DNA of 41,895 nucleotides from an uncultured Clostridia bacterium (lineage in GTDB: Bacteria; Bacillota; Clostridia; TANB77; CAG-508). Made by a program: the position numbers and the translations under genes. The stretch is taken from NCBI GenBank assembly GCA_944393125.1, contig CALXZB010000010.1, forward strand, positions 1-41,895, read 5' to 3'. The notes beneath the pieces were generated by a model. The model did not search any database, was not told the origin of the DNA, and saw only the letters and a list, made by a program, of their open reading frames with translations. Positions within the stretch are counted from its first letter, which is position 1; the number at the start of each line of letters is the position of its first letter. This document shows positions 1 through 7,614 of the stretch, piece after piece.

Positions 1-70
1 TTGATAGGTTGGAGGTGTAAGTATAGTGATATATTGAGCTGACCAATACTAATAAATCGAGGGCTTAACT
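1..70 (+). rRNA. 23S ribosomal RNA, 3' end (partial)
   Basis: The first ~70 bases match the conserved 3' end of bacterial 23S rRNA: the GGTGTAAG segment, TTGAGCTGACC, the AATACTAAT segment and the closing GGCTTAAC. The gene starts outside the window. The exact 3' end is approximate, because it is set by pairing with the missing 5' end. A 5S gene follows about 70 bases later, so this is the tail of an rRNA operon on the plus strand. Confidence 0.9.
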
Positions 71-138
71 ATAAAATTAAAAATCCTAAAAACATATTTC
101 ATCTATGTATTTTTGAGTGTGCTCACACTATATAATTT

Positions 139-254
139 TCTGGTGACGATAACATAGAGGAAATACCTGTTCCCATCCCGAACACAGAAGTCAAGCTCTA
201 ATGTGCCAAAGATACTTGTGGGTTACCCTGCTGGGAAAATAGGTTGTTGCCAGT
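139..254 (+). rRNA. rrf: 5S ribosomal RNA
   Basis: About 116 nt with the 5S hallmarks: terminal stem CTGGTGAC pairing with GTTGTTGCCAG (one bulge), the loop segment CCCATCCCGAACACAG, the GAAGTCAAGCTC segment and the GGTTACCCTGCTGGGA helix. It lies just downstream of the 23S 3' end and is followed by a T-run. Ends are set by the terminal stem and may be off by 1-3 nt. Confidence 0.93.
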
Positions 255-277
255 TTTTTTATTTTAATTTTAAAAGA

Positions 278-326
278 AGTCATAAACTAGAATTACAATA
301 AGTAATTTTAATTTATGACTTTTTTT
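278..326. terminator. Bidirectional terminator between 5S rRNA and the HD gene
   Basis: AAGTCATAAA (278-287) pairs perfectly with TTTATGACTT (312-321). The plus strand continues with a T-run to 326, and the minus strand has an A/T-rich run on the other side. It can end both the rRNA operon and the convergent HD gene, whose stop codon at 325-327 lies in the T-run. Confidence 0.75.
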
Positions 327-2007
327 ATCTTTCAGTATCTGTATCTATTCCTAAAAAATAATCTTCTATACATTTTCCTATTTGTAGTGGTTGCATATTT
401 ATTTTTGAAGAATAATCACAATCTTTTGAATTATTGTATTTAGTAGATTTATCAGCTAACCCTTTTAAATAGTTAATTTCAGCATCTGTTAAACCATTGA
501 ATTTTAAATATGGTATATAAGTACAGTTACTTTTTAATTCAGTAGAAAACTTATTCCAATCGTAGCTTCTATGTGGATGATGTGATAATTCGTAAATTTT
601 TCCATCAGCATCTCTAACATATATGGGTTCATTAGGATTATAAGCAAATTTAACTTGAGAGTTTGAAAAAATTAAACTTGGTAAATTTGATGTATCTAAA
701 TCTGGTGGGAAAAATATTGTATTTTTATCTGTATAAGATGGATTTTTTAAGGCAAGAGAAATCTCATCTTCTGATTTTATTATGTGTTTAATCTTTCTTA
801 AAAAAGCTATATCTTCACTTGAATACTGTTTATTTTCACTTTTATTAATTCCTAAATGAGAATATATCATATATAAAAATGCTTCTATATTAGGTATTGT
901 CATCATAGCAAGTGAACGGATATTAGAATCTGGATGTGTTTTAGCAATATCCAAAATCTGAGAATATAAGCGTATATCATCCCATCTTAAGAATTCTTTT
1001 AAATCAATACTATCAATGCTATGTCCTTTAAAGGCATTAATAAAACATCTTAATTCATTTCCACAATCTGAAGAAGTATGAGCAAACGCATTAAAAAATG
1101 CACTTATTGTTTTTTCATGAGTATGCACAACTGAATTTGAATAAATTTTTTCATAAGCTTGTAATCTAAGCTTTAAAAAAGTTTCAATATTTTCTAATGA
1201 ACTGTAATCATAAACATCAATACTAGATGTTGAAGTTGCAGATTCTTGAATACAAAAATCTGATAAAGTTTTTGGCAATCCGTTTTTATCTAAATCGACA
1301 GATATAGTTTCATAATGTGCATATGGTAAATATAAAGGTGTGCCAAAATAGAAATAATCTCGAGTTAAATAGTCAAATCTATCAACATCATAATTACTAT
1401 CATCATGTTCATTAAAATTCATTATTGGTTCTTCAAGTATTTTTTTTAATGCATCAGGTAAATCTGGACTTATGCTTAATAAAATAGAAGATATTTCAGA
1501 ATCTTCTAACAAGATTCTTTTTCCTACAAATTCATGAGCACCTCTATTTGACAATAATTCTATTTCCATTAGGTGAGATAAAGGAAAATGCCCTATATCA
1601 TGTCCTGCTATTTTGAACAGATCAGCCAATAGATAGATTTTTTGCTGGTTATCTTCTATATTCTTTTTCCATTTTTGATTTTGAAAATTATATATCATTT
1701 CCTCAAGTTTTCGATTATACGCACCTTTTGAATGTTCTAATCTAGTGTGATATAGATTAGAATATATGTCATTTGCTAATGACAATTGGGATATTCTACC
1801 TAAACGTTGCATAGCAGTTGTATTAAAAAAATCAGATATTTGTTTTGGGTAATATATATATGGATCTGTGTAAAAAGGTGCTAAAGACATATCTAATTCT
1901 TTTTCTAACTCTATTGAATTTGCTGTTATTCTGCTATCATCAAATAACCATATAAAAAAATCCATTATTAGTTTTTCTTTTGTGTCCATGTCTTCTAACT
2001 TTATCAT
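325..2007 (-). CDS. SAMHD1/COG1078-type HD-domain phosphohydrolase
   Basis: This 560-residue HD-superfamily metal-dependent phosphohydrolase has the metal-ligand set in order: the RLEHS motif (His92), AGHDIGH (His136-Asp137) and VDRFDYLTRD (Asp209, equivalent to the fourth ligand in SAMHD1-like dNTP triphosphohydrolases). The N-terminal YYPKQISDFF...QRLGRISQL segment is also typical of that family, in which members hydrolyse dNTPs or related nucleotides. The ~330 residues after the HD core have no obvious motif. The ATG at 2007 was chosen because AGGAGC lies 7 nt upstream, with a TTGACA-type promoter further back. The gene is monocistronic and converges on the rRNA operon. Substrate is not predictable from the sequence; a role in nucleotide homeostasis or phage defence is possible but unsupported by neighbours. 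Confidence 0.85.
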   Translation of the reverse strand: MIKLEDMDTKEKLIMDFFIWLFDDSRITANSIELEKELDMSLAPFYTDPYIYYPKQISDFFNTTAMQRLGRISQLSLANDIYSNLYHTRLEHSKGAYNRKLEEMIYNFQNQKWKKNIEDNQQKIYLLADLFKIAGHDIGHFPLSHLMEIELLSNRGAHEFVGKRILLEDSEISSILLSISPDLPDALKKILEEPIMNFNEHDDSNYDVDRFDYLTRDYFYFGTPLYLPYAHYETISVDLDKNGLPKTLSDFCIQESATSTSSIDVYDYSSLENIETFLKLRLQAYEKIYSNSVVHTHEKTISAFFNAFAHTSSDCGNELRCFINAFKGHSIDSIDLKEFLRWDDIRLYSQILDIAKTHPDSNIRSLAMMTIPNIEAFLYMIYSHLGINKSENKQYSSEDIAFLRKIKHIIKSEDEISLALKNPSYTDKNTIFFPPDLDTSNLPSLIFSNSQVKFAYNPNEPIYVRDADGKIYELSHHPHRSYDWNKFSTELKSNCTYIPYLKFNGLTDAEINYLKGLADKSTKYNNSKDCDYSSKINMQPLQIGKCIEDYFLGIDTDTER

Positions 2008-2047
2008 ATTAATTGCTCCTAAACAAAATTCTTGTATGAATACTTAA

Positions 2048-2076
2048 ATTTTATACTCAAAAGATATAAATGTCAA
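2048..2076 (-). promoter_or_regulatory. Sigma-A promoter for the HD phosphohydrolase gene
   Basis: On the minus strand TTGACA (2076-2071), a 17-nt spacer and TAAAAT (2053-2048) precede the start codon by about 40 nt. The -35 is a perfect consensus. It sits almost back to back with the plus-strand promoter of the flavin reductase gene. Confidence 0.7.
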
Positions 2077-2083
2077 TTTATTA

Positions 2084-2112
2084 TTGTAAAAACAACAAAA
2101 AAATGATAAAAT
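2084..2112 (+). promoter_or_regulatory. Extended -10 promoter for the flavin reductase gene
   Basis: TTGTAA (2084-2089), a 17-nt spacer and TAAAAT (2107-2112), preceded by an extended TGA element (2104-2106). An overlapping TATAAT (2112-2117) is a less well spaced alternative. Confidence 0.55.
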
Positions 2113-2167
2113 ATAATACATAATTTGAACATTAAAATACTAAAATTTAAAGATAAGGAGATAAATT

Positions 2168-2746
2168 ATGTCAAAAGTAACATGGAAATCAGGTACATTT
2201 TTATACCCATTACCAGCTGTAATGGTATCATGTGGTGATATGGATAAATCTAATATTATAACAGTAGCATGGACTGGTATTATAAATACAGATCCCGCAA
2301 TGTGTTATGTATCTATTAGACCTTCAAGATATTCATATGAAATAATAAAAAATACAAAAGAATTTGTAATAAATTTAACAACAAAAGATTTATCATTTGC
2401 AACAGATTGGTGTGGAGTAAAAACAGGAGCTAAAGTTGATAAATTCAAAGAAATGCATTTAACAAAAGAAAAAGCACAATTTGTTAAATGTCCTATGATA
2501 AAAGAAAGTCCAGTTTCTGTTGAATGTAGAGTAAAAGATATAGTAGAACTAGGCTCTCATCACATGTTTGTAGCTGAAATTTTAGCAATAAATGCAGATG
2601 AAAAATATATAGATGAAAAAGGAGCTTTTGATATTTCAAAATGTGACTTAATAGCATATTCAAACGGAAATTATTACTCTTTAGGAAAGAAAATAGGCAA
2701 ATTTGGTTTTTCAGTTCAAAAAAACAAAAAAAGAAGAAAAAAATAA
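2168..2746 (+). CDS. Flavin reductase-like, FMN-binding split-barrel protein
   Basis: This 192-residue protein resembles the flavin reductase-like family (COG1853). Supporting features are the N-terminal LYPLPAVMVSCGD strand, the NIITVAWTGIINTDPAMCYVS flavin-pocket region (about residues 29-50), SIRPSRYSYEIIKNTKEFVINL and the SVECRVKDIVELGSHHMFVAEI barrel strands. Family members bind FMN and transfer electrons from NAD(P)H to flavins or act as small cytoplasmic oxidoreductases; the physiological partner is unknown. AAGGAGA lies 6-7 nt before the ATG. The C-terminus ends in a strongly basic KNKKRRKK tail. It is monocistronic: the next gene has its own strong promoter just after the stop codon. 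Confidence 0.85.
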   Translation: MSKVTWKSGTFLYPLPAVMVSCGDMDKSNIITVAWTGIINTDPAMCYVSIRPSRYSYEIIKNTKEFVINLTTKDLSFATDWCGVKTGAKVDKFKEMHLTKEKAQFVKCPMIKESPVSVECRVKDIVELGSHHMFVAEILAINADEKYIDEKGAFDISKCDLIAYSNGNYYSLGKKIGKFGFSVQKNKKRRKK

Positions 2747-2756
2747 ATTAAATGCA

Positions 2757-2785
2757 TTGACAATGCTAGAAAAAAGTGGTAAAAT
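2757..2785 (+). promoter_or_regulatory. Strong sigma-A promoter of the rpmG-secE-nusG-ribosomal protein cluster
   Basis: TTGACA (2757-2762), a spacer of exactly 17 nt and TAAAAT (2780-2785), placed 80 nt before rpmG. It is the only near-consensus promoter seen ahead of the cluster, so transcription through rplA, and through the L10 attenuator into rplJ-rplL, may start here. Confidence 0.8.
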
Positions 2786-2864
2786 AATTGAGCGTATGTA
2801 AAGTTTACATATGCTCACATCGTTTAAAATAAAAGTAAGGTTAAAAAGTCGGAGGTGTATTAAA

Positions 2865-3029
2865 ATGGCAGCTAAAGGACCAAGAGAAAATATAACATTA
2901 GAATGTACAGAATGCAAACAAAGAAATTATATGACATCAAAAAATAAAAGAAATAATACAGATAGACTAGAAATAGTTAAATATTGTAAATTCTGCAAAA
3001 AACGTACAACACATAAAGAAACTAAATAG
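2865..3029 (+). CDS. rpmG: 50S ribosomal protein L33
   Basis: This 54-residue L33 has two CxxC pairs (Cys14/17 and Cys41/44), making it the zinc-binding C+ form. The [15 protein letters not shown] start and the [18 protein letters not shown] segment are typical. The ATG at 2865 was chosen over an in-frame upstream ATG at 2811 because GGAGGTG (2851-2857) is correctly spaced only for 2865 and the protein then has normal L33 length. It is first in the rpmG-secE-nusG order that is widely conserved in Firmicutes. Confidence 0.97.
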   Translation: MAAKGPRENITLECTECKQRNYMTSKNKRNNTDRLEIVKYCKFCKKRTTHKETK

Positions 3030-3056
3030 TAAGAGCTATTTTAAGGAGGAAATAAA

Positions 3057-3446
3057 ATGGCTAATAAAGAAAGCAAGAATGATAACAAGATAAAAAAACA
3101 TTTTTTCAAAGATTTTAAGGCAGAACTAAAAAAAGTAATATGGCCAACACCAAAGCAATTGGCAAACAATACAGTTGCAGTTATAACAATAGTATTAATA
3201 ACAGCTTTAATAGTGTTTATTCTTGATGCAGTATTTGATTTAGGAAACAAATATGGAATAACTAAATTACAAAGTATTGTAGAAGAAAAATTCAGTGTTG
3301 AAGATGAAACTACTGAAGGTGAAGAAAGCACAGAAAATAGCGATACTGAAAATTCAGAAGAAAGTTCATCAACTGAAGAAAATACTGAAACAGAAGGAAC
3401 TGAAACAACTGAAAATTCAGATACAACTGTAGAAAACCAAGAGTAA
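3057..3446 (+). CDS. secE: Preprotein translocase subunit SecE with an acidic C-terminal tail
   Basis: SecE is an essential small subunit of the SecYEG export channel. Residues 14-35 carry the cytoplasmic amphipathic segment and the signature ELKKVIWPTPKQL; residues 38-62 form the single membrane helix. Typical single-helix SecE ends shortly after this. Here the protein runs to 129 residues with a tail (about 80-129) made almost entirely of Glu, Ser, Thr, Asn and Asp, which by known SecE topology would lie outside the membrane. AAGGAGGA (3043-3050) precedes the ATG. It is located between rpmG and nusG as in most Firmicutes. Confidence 0.97.
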   Translation: MANKESKNDNKIKKHFFKDFKAELKKVIWPTPKQLANNTVAVITIVLITALIVFILDAVFDLGNKYGITKLQSIVEEKFSVEDETTEGEESTENSDTENSEESSSTEENTETEGTETTENSDTTVENQE

Positions 3447-3463
3447 TAAAGGAGGTCAAATAT

Positions 3464-4000
3464 ATGTCACAAAAAAATTATGATATGTCTCCAAGATGGT
3501 ATGTAGTACATACATATTCAGGATATGAGAATAAAGTAAAAACTGACCTTGAAAAAACAGTAAAAAATAGAGAACTAGAAGAATACTTTTTTGATATAGT
3601 AGTTCCTATGGAAGAACAAATAGAAATCAAAGATGGTAAAAGAAAAGCAAACCTAAAAAAAGTATTTCCAGGATATGTATTAGTAAAAATGATAGTAACT
3701 GAGGAAACTTGGTATATTGTTAGAAATACAAGAGGGGTTACAGGGTTTGTAGGTTCTGGAACAGATCCAATTCCATTAACTGATGAAGAAATCAAAGCAA
3801 TGGGATTTGAAGACCCAGCAATAAATGTTGACTATGAAGTTGATGATTCAGTACAAATATTAAATGGAGCTTTTAAAGATTCAATAGGAACAGTTAAAGA
3901 AATAAATAAAGAAAAGCACAAAGTAAAAGTTTTAATTTCTATGTTTGGAAGAGAAACTCCAGTAGAATTAGAATTTTCACAAATACAAAAAGTAGATTAA
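3464..4000 (+). CDS. nusG: Transcription termination/antitermination protein NusG
   Basis: This 178-residue NusG binds RNA polymerase and modulates pausing, and in many bacteria couples transcription to Rho or the ribosome. The N-terminal NGN domain starts with PRWYVVHTYSGYENKV and contains VFPGYVLVKM and RNTRGVTGFVG. The C-terminal KOW domain carries VQILNGAFKDSIGTVKEI (about residues 130-150). Length is standard. GGAGG lies 8 nt before the ATG. It is followed 18 nt later by rplK, the conserved order. Confidence 0.98.
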   Translation: MSQKNYDMSPRWYVVHTYSGYENKVKTDLEKTVKNRELEEYFFDIVVPMEEQIEIKDGKRKANLKKVFPGYVLVKMIVTEETWYIVRNTRGVTGFVGSGTDPIPLTDEEIKAMGFEDPAINVDYEVDDSVQILNGAFKDSIGTVKEINKEKHKVKVLISMFGRETPVELEFSQIQKVD

Positions 4001-4018
4001 AGGAGGCGAAATTTTAAA

Positions 4019-4447
4019 ATGGCAGAAAAAGAAATTTCAAATATTATCAAATTACAAATAGAAGCAGCAAAAGCAACTCCAGCTCCACCAGTAGGACCAG
4101 CATTAGGAGGTAGTGGTGTAAACATCATGCAATTCGTAAAAGAATTCAATGATAGAACAGCAAATCAAGCAGGATTTATTATACCAGTTGTAATAACAGT
4201 ATATAAAGATAAATCATTTAGCTTTATAACAAAAGTTCCACCAGTAGCTGTATTAATAAAAAAAGCAATTAAAATAGAAAAAGGTTCAGGAAAACCAAAC
4301 AAAGAAAAAGTTGCTAAAATAACAAAGGAACAAGTTAAAGCAATAGCTGAACAAAAAATGCCAGACTTAAATGCTGCATCAATAGAAGCAGCTATGAGTA
4401 TGGTAGCAGGAACTGCAAGAGCAATGGGTGTTGTTGTAGTTGACTAA
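4019..4447 (+). CDS. rplK: 50S ribosomal protein L11
   Basis: L11, 142 residues, binds the GTPase-associated centre of 23S rRNA. The N-terminal domain has the proline-rich [11 protein letters not shown] motif and [12 protein letters not shown]. The C-terminal RNA-binding domain includes [17 protein letters not shown] and the final [18 protein letters not shown] sits 10-12 nt before the ATG. It is co-transcribed with nusG and rplA. Confidence 0.98.
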   Translation: MAEKEISNIIKLQIEAAKATPAPPVGPALGGSGVNIMQFVKEFNDRTANQAGFIIPVVITVYKDKSFSFITKVPPVAVLIKKAIKIEKGSGKPNKEKVAKITKEQVKAIAEQKMPDLNAASIEAAMSMVAGTARAMGVVVVD

Positions 4448-4512
4448 ATTTAAAATAAAATAATTGGGAGAGTTATAAAACAAGAGCTCGTTAAAACCAA
4501 AGGAGGATTAAA

Positions 4513-5196
4513 ATGAAAATGTCAAAAAGATATGCAGAAAGCGTAAAATTAGTAGATTCTAACAAAGAATACGAAATAAAAGAAGCATTAGAAATAATAG
4601 AAAAAATGCCAAAAACAAAATTTGATCAAACAGTTGAATTACATGTTAAATTAGGTGTAGATTCAAAACATGCTGACCAACAAGTAAGAGGTACAGTAGT
4701 ACTTCCAAATGGAACAGGAAAAACACAAAGAGTATTAGTATTTGCTAAAGGACCAAAAGCAGAAGAAGCTGAAAAAGCAGGAGCTGATTTTGTAGGAGCA
4801 GAAGAATTAATACCAAAAATCCAAAATGAAAACTGGTTTGAATATGATGTAATAGTTGCAACTCCAGATATGATGGGTGTTGTTGGTAGATTAGGTAAAG
4901 TATTAGGTCCAAAAGGATTAATGCCAAACCCTAAATCAGGAACTGTTACAATGGATGTAACAAAAGCTATAAAAGAAATAAAATCAGGAAAAGTAGAATA
5001 TAGATTAGATAAAACTAATATAATCCACTTAGGATTTGGAAAAGTTTCTTTTGGAGCTGATAAATTATTAGAAAACTATGATGCAATAATGGGAGCTATA
5101 ATAAAAGCAAAACCATCTGCAGCAAAAGGACAATACATAAAAAGTGTATCTGTTTCAACAACAATGGGACCTGGACTATATATTGACCAAAAATAA
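4513..5196 (+). CDS. rplA: 50S ribosomal protein L1
   Basis: L1, 227 residues, forms the mobile L1 stalk near the E site and in many bacteria represses its own operon by binding mRNA. It is recognised by [13 protein letters not shown] at the start, the [14 protein letters not shown] strand, [17 protein letters not shown] and the family signature [29 protein letters not shown] precedes the ATG. A second in-frame ATG two codons later is an equally plausible start. The 65-nt gap after rplK holds no clear terminator, so the two are probably one transcript. Confidence 0.98.
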   Translation: MKMSKRYAESVKLVDSNKEYEIKEALEIIEKMPKTKFDQTVELHVKLGVDSKHADQQVRGTVVLPNGTGKTQRVLVFAKGPKAEEAEKAGADFVGAEELIPKIQNENWFEYDVIVATPDMMGVVGRLGKVLGPKGLMPNPKSGTVTMDVTKAIKEIKSGKVEYRLDKTNIIHLGFGKVSFGADKLLENYDAIMGAIIKAKPSAAKGQYIKSVSVSTTMGPGLYIDQK

Positions 5197-5202
5197 ATAT
5201 AT

Positions 5203-5298
5203 TAATGCCATAGACAGTAGGCTAGCATAGCTTTAAGTCCTACCGAGGTATAAGATTTGAAACGCAATCTTTATGCCTCGTGGTATAAAGATTTTTGT
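5203..5298 (+). promoter_or_regulatory. L10(L12) ribosomal protein leader with terminator/antiterminator switch
   Basis: This leader upstream of rplJ has the conserved L10-leader core ACAGTAGG...AGTCCTACCGAGG (about 5214-5248). Two mutually exclusive hairpins follow. The antiterminator pairs 5244-5257 (CGAGGTATAAGATT) with 5266-5280, with one bulge. The terminator pairs 5266-5277 (AATCTTTATGCC) with 5282-5293 (GGTATAAAGATT) around a TCGT loop and ends in a short T-run. By analogy with known L10 leaders, free L10-L12 complex binds the upstream core and tips the balance toward termination. The stem assignments are read from the sequence; the regulation is inferred. Confidence 0.88.
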
Positions 5299-5341
5299 TA
5301 TTAAATTTAAAAATTAAATATACTCAGGAGGTGAAACTTAA

Positions 5342-5842
5342 ATGGCAAGTGAAAAAATATTAAACCAAAAGAAAGAAGAAGTATCTAATTTAGCAAATAA
5401 AATGAAAGAAGCTAAAATAATACTTCTAACAGATTACAGAGGAATTAATGTTGCTGATGTAACAGGATTAAGAGCTGAACTTAGAAAATCTAATTCAGAA
5501 TATAGAGTTGTAAAAAATAATATAACAAGAAGAGCTTTAGCTGAAACTGGAATAGAAGGTTTAGATAATTTATTAGAAGGACCAACAGCAGTTGTAATGA
5601 ATAATGAAGATTATTTAGAAACAGCTAAAACTATATACAACTATAGTAAAGAAAATGATTTTTACAAAATCAAAGGTGGAGTAATTGATGGAAAAGTAAT
5701 GACAGCTGAAGAAATTATTACTTTAGCAAAATTACCATCAAGAGAAACATTATTATCAATGCTTGCTGGAGCTTTGCTTGGAAATATATCAAAACTTGCA
5801 GTTGCTCTTGACCAAGTAAAAATACAAAAAGAAAATGCTTAG
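5342..5842 (+). CDS. rplJ: 50S ribosomal protein L10
   Basis: L10, 166 residues, anchors L7/L12 dimers at the base of the ribosomal stalk. The N-terminal rRNA-binding domain shows ILLTDYRGINVADVTGLRAELR and YRVVKNNITRRALAE. The C-terminal helix (LLSMLAGALLGNISKLAVALDQV) carries L12-binding repeats. AGGAGG lies 10 nt before the ATG. The preceding leader indicates autogenous control, and rplL follows after a 73-nt gap. Confidence 0.98.
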   Translation: MASEKILNQKKEEVSNLANKMKEAKIILLTDYRGINVADVTGLRAELRKSNSEYRVVKNNITRRALAETGIEGLDNLLEGPTAVVMNNEDYLETAKTIYNYSKENDFYKIKGGVIDGKVMTAEEIITLAKLPSRETLLSMLAGALLGNISKLAVALDQVKIQKENA

Positions 5843-5915
5843 ATTATAATTAAAAATTATTAGAGTGGCGAACTTATATCGCTAGAGAAAAATAAAAATT
5901 TTAGGAGGAATAAAA

Positions 5916-6278
5916 ATGAGTAAAGAAGAAATGATTGAAGAAATCAAAAAAATGACAGTAGTAGAATTAGCAGATTTAGTAAAAGCTATAGAAGAAGAAT
6001 TTGGAGTATCTGCAGTAGCAGCAGCTGCACCAGCAGCAGGAGCAGGAGCTGCAGCAGCTGAAGAAAAATCAGCATTCAATGTAGTATTAAAAGAAGCTGG
6101 AGATCAAAAAATAAAAGTTATCACAGCTGTTAAAAATGCATTAGGATTAGGATTAAAAGAAGCTAAAGATTTAGTTGATGGAGCACCAAAAACATTAAAA
6201 GAAAATGTTGCTAAAGCTGAAGCTGAAGAATTAAAAGCTAAACTTGAAGAAGTTGGAGCTGTTATTGAATTACAATAA
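5916..6278 (+). CDS. rplL: 50S ribosomal protein L7/L12
   Basis: L7/L12, 120 residues, is the multicopy stalk protein that recruits translational GTPases. It has the N-terminal dimerisation helix ([24 protein letters not shown]), an Ala/Pro/Gly hinge (about residues 35-50) and the C-terminal domain with [16 protein letters not shown] and [22 protein letters not shown] precedes the ATG. It is the last gene of the ribosomal protein cluster and is followed directly by a terminator. Confidence 0.99.
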   Translation: MSKEEMIEEIKKMTVVELADLVKAIEEEFGVSAVAAAAPAAGAGAAAAEEKSAFNVVLKEAGDQKIKVITAVKNALGLGLKEAKDLVDGAPKTLKENVAKAEAEELKAKLEEVGAVIELQ

Positions 6279-6290
6279 TTCAAATACATA

Positions 6291-6318
6291 AAAGCACTTG
6301 AAATATAGTGCTTTTTTT
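6291..6318 (+). terminator. Intrinsic terminator of the rplJ-rplL transcript
   Basis: AAAGCACT (6291-6298) pairs with AGTGCTTT (6307-6314) around an 8-nt loop and runs into T residues to 6318. Confidence 0.85.
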
Positions 6319-6357
6319 GTTATTATATATTCATATAAAATAGTAGGAGAAATTAAT

Positions 6358-7044
6358 ATGAAAAAATATGGAATAATAACTGCAATGAAAGAAGAAATGC
6401 AAGAAATAGAAAAGATAATGAGAGAAATAGAAAAACAAAAAATATATGAATTAACATTTATAAAAGGGAAAATAAACCAAAATGATGTAGTGTTAGTAGA
6501 AGCTGGTGTAGGCAAAGTTAATGCTGCAAGAACAACACAAATATTAATAGATAATTTTAAAGTAGATATTGTTATAAATGTAGGATCTGCAGGAAGTGCT
6601 AATGATGAATTAGAAATAGGAGATATAGTAATTGGAGAAAAAATAGTTCAACACGATTTTGATATTACAGCTTTTGGGCATCCAAAAGGATTTATTAGTA
6701 ATGTAGGGCAATTCTTAGAAAGTGATAAAAAGTTAATAAATGAATTTGAAAAAATAGCATTAAACCAAGAAGATGAATTTAATATTAAAATAGGCACAGT
6801 TGCATCTGGTGATATATTTTGTACAGACATAAAAATGAAAAATAAAATAAGAGAAAAATTTAATGCTGATGCAATAGAAATGGAAGGCGCAGCAATAGCA
6901 CAAGTATGTAAATTAGATAAAGTACCATTTATAATAATAAGAAGTATATCTGACAAGCCAAATGGTAACAATAATGTTACATTTGATAAGTTTTTAGAAA
7001 AGGCTTCAAAAAGATGTGCACAAATATTAAAAAAAGTAATTTGA
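6358..7044 (+). CDS. mtnN: 5'-methylthioadenosine/S-adenosylhomocysteine nucleosidase
   Basis: This 228-residue enzyme hydrolyses MTA and SAH to adenine plus methylthioribose or S-ribosylhomocysteine, recycling the by-products of methylation and polyamine synthesis and giving the precursor of AI-2. The family's catalytic positions are present: Glu12 in TAMKEEM, Glu in IEMEGAAIAQV and Asp in IRSISDKP. VEAGVGKVNAA and INVGSAGS are further signatures. The ATG at 6358 is preceded by TAGGAGA; a possible ATG at 6298 falls inside the rplL terminator and is rejected. The stop codon is TGA. No clear separate promoter was found in the short gap. Confidence 0.95.
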   Translation: MKKYGIITAMKEEMQEIEKIMREIEKQKIYELTFIKGKINQNDVVLVEAGVGKVNAARTTQILIDNFKVDIVINVGSAGSANDELEIGDIVIGEKIVQHDFDITAFGHPKGFISNVGQFLESDKKLINEFEKIALNQEDEFNIKIGTVASGDIFCTDIKMKNKIREKFNADAIEMEGAAIAQVCKLDKVPFIIIRSISDKPNGNNNVTFDKFLEKASKRCAQILKKVI

Positions 7045-7073
7045 CAAAAATTGTATAAAAATGCTCAAAGAAA

Positions 7074-7102
7074 TTGATTTTCTTATAAAAATATGATATA
7101 AT
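7074..7102 (+). promoter_or_regulatory. Sigma-A promoter of the 7154 small-protein gene
   Basis: TTGATT (7074-7079), a 17-nt spacer and a perfect TATAAT (7097-7102) with an extended TGA just before it, 50 nt ahead of the start codon. Confidence 0.75.
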
Positions 7103-7153
7103 AATATTGTATTTTATAAAAAGAGAGGAGTATCCTTATTTAAGGAGAATAAT

Positions 7154-7435
7154 ATGGGAAAAATAAAAGAATTAATAAAGAGTTTTATAAATCCAGCACC
7201 AGAAGAACAAACATTTAGAGAATTAGCACTAGAATCTGGAATAAGCGAAAATGAATTAAATGAATTAAATAAAACAATGAACGGAATTGACTGGGGAAAA
7301 TTTGCGAGGGAAGATGAAGAAACTAGAGCTACTAAAAAAGGCAGACAATCTTTAAGTAAAAGCAGATTAGAAGAACAACAGCAAAATAAAAAACTACTAG
7401 CAAGAGAAAAAGAAGTAGGAGAAGAAAGAGAATAA
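7154..7435 (+). CDS. Small charged protein of unknown function
   Basis: This 93-residue soluble protein has no recognised domain. Residues 1-15 form a short basic helix (MGKIKELIKSFINP). The middle (LALESGISENELNELNKTMNGIDW) resembles a small helix-turn-helix-like helical segment, but too weakly to name. Residues 55-93 are a highly charged, probably helical Lys/Arg/Glu/Gln tail. It is a true gene by its context: strong promoter upstream, AAGGAGA before the ATG and a tight terminator that starts at its stop codon. It is transcribed alone between mtnN and a glycosyltransferase. Confidence 0.75.
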   Translation: MGKIKELIKSFINPAPEEQTFRELALESGISENELNELNKTMNGIDWGKFAREDEETRATKKGRQSLSKSRLEEQQQNKKLLAREKEVGEERE

Positions 7436-7471
7436 AAAGAGAATTAGAGAGAAATTTAATTCTCTTTTTTT
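7434..7471 (+). terminator. Intrinsic terminator after the 7154 gene
   Basis: AAAAAGAGAATTA (7434-7446) pairs with TAATTCTCTTTTT (7458-7470) around an 11-nt loop and continues as a T-run. The 5' arm overlaps the stop codon. Confidence 0.85.
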
Positions 7472-7533
7472 GTGTGTATGAATAAATTATACTAAATAAA
7501 AAAATAAAAAAAATTAGTAAAAAATGTTTACAT

Positions 7534-7562
7534 TTGTCAATATTTTGTATACAATGTATAAA
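7534..7562 (+). promoter_or_regulatory. Promoter of the GT4 glycosyltransferase gene
   Basis: TTGTCA (7534-7539), a 17-nt spacer and TATAAA (7557-7562), about 50 nt upstream of the ATG at 7615. Confidence 0.55.
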
Positions 7563-7614
7563 GGAAAATTTTAGCGAAACAAAAGAAAATTGGACTCGAG
7601 AAAGGGGTAAATCA

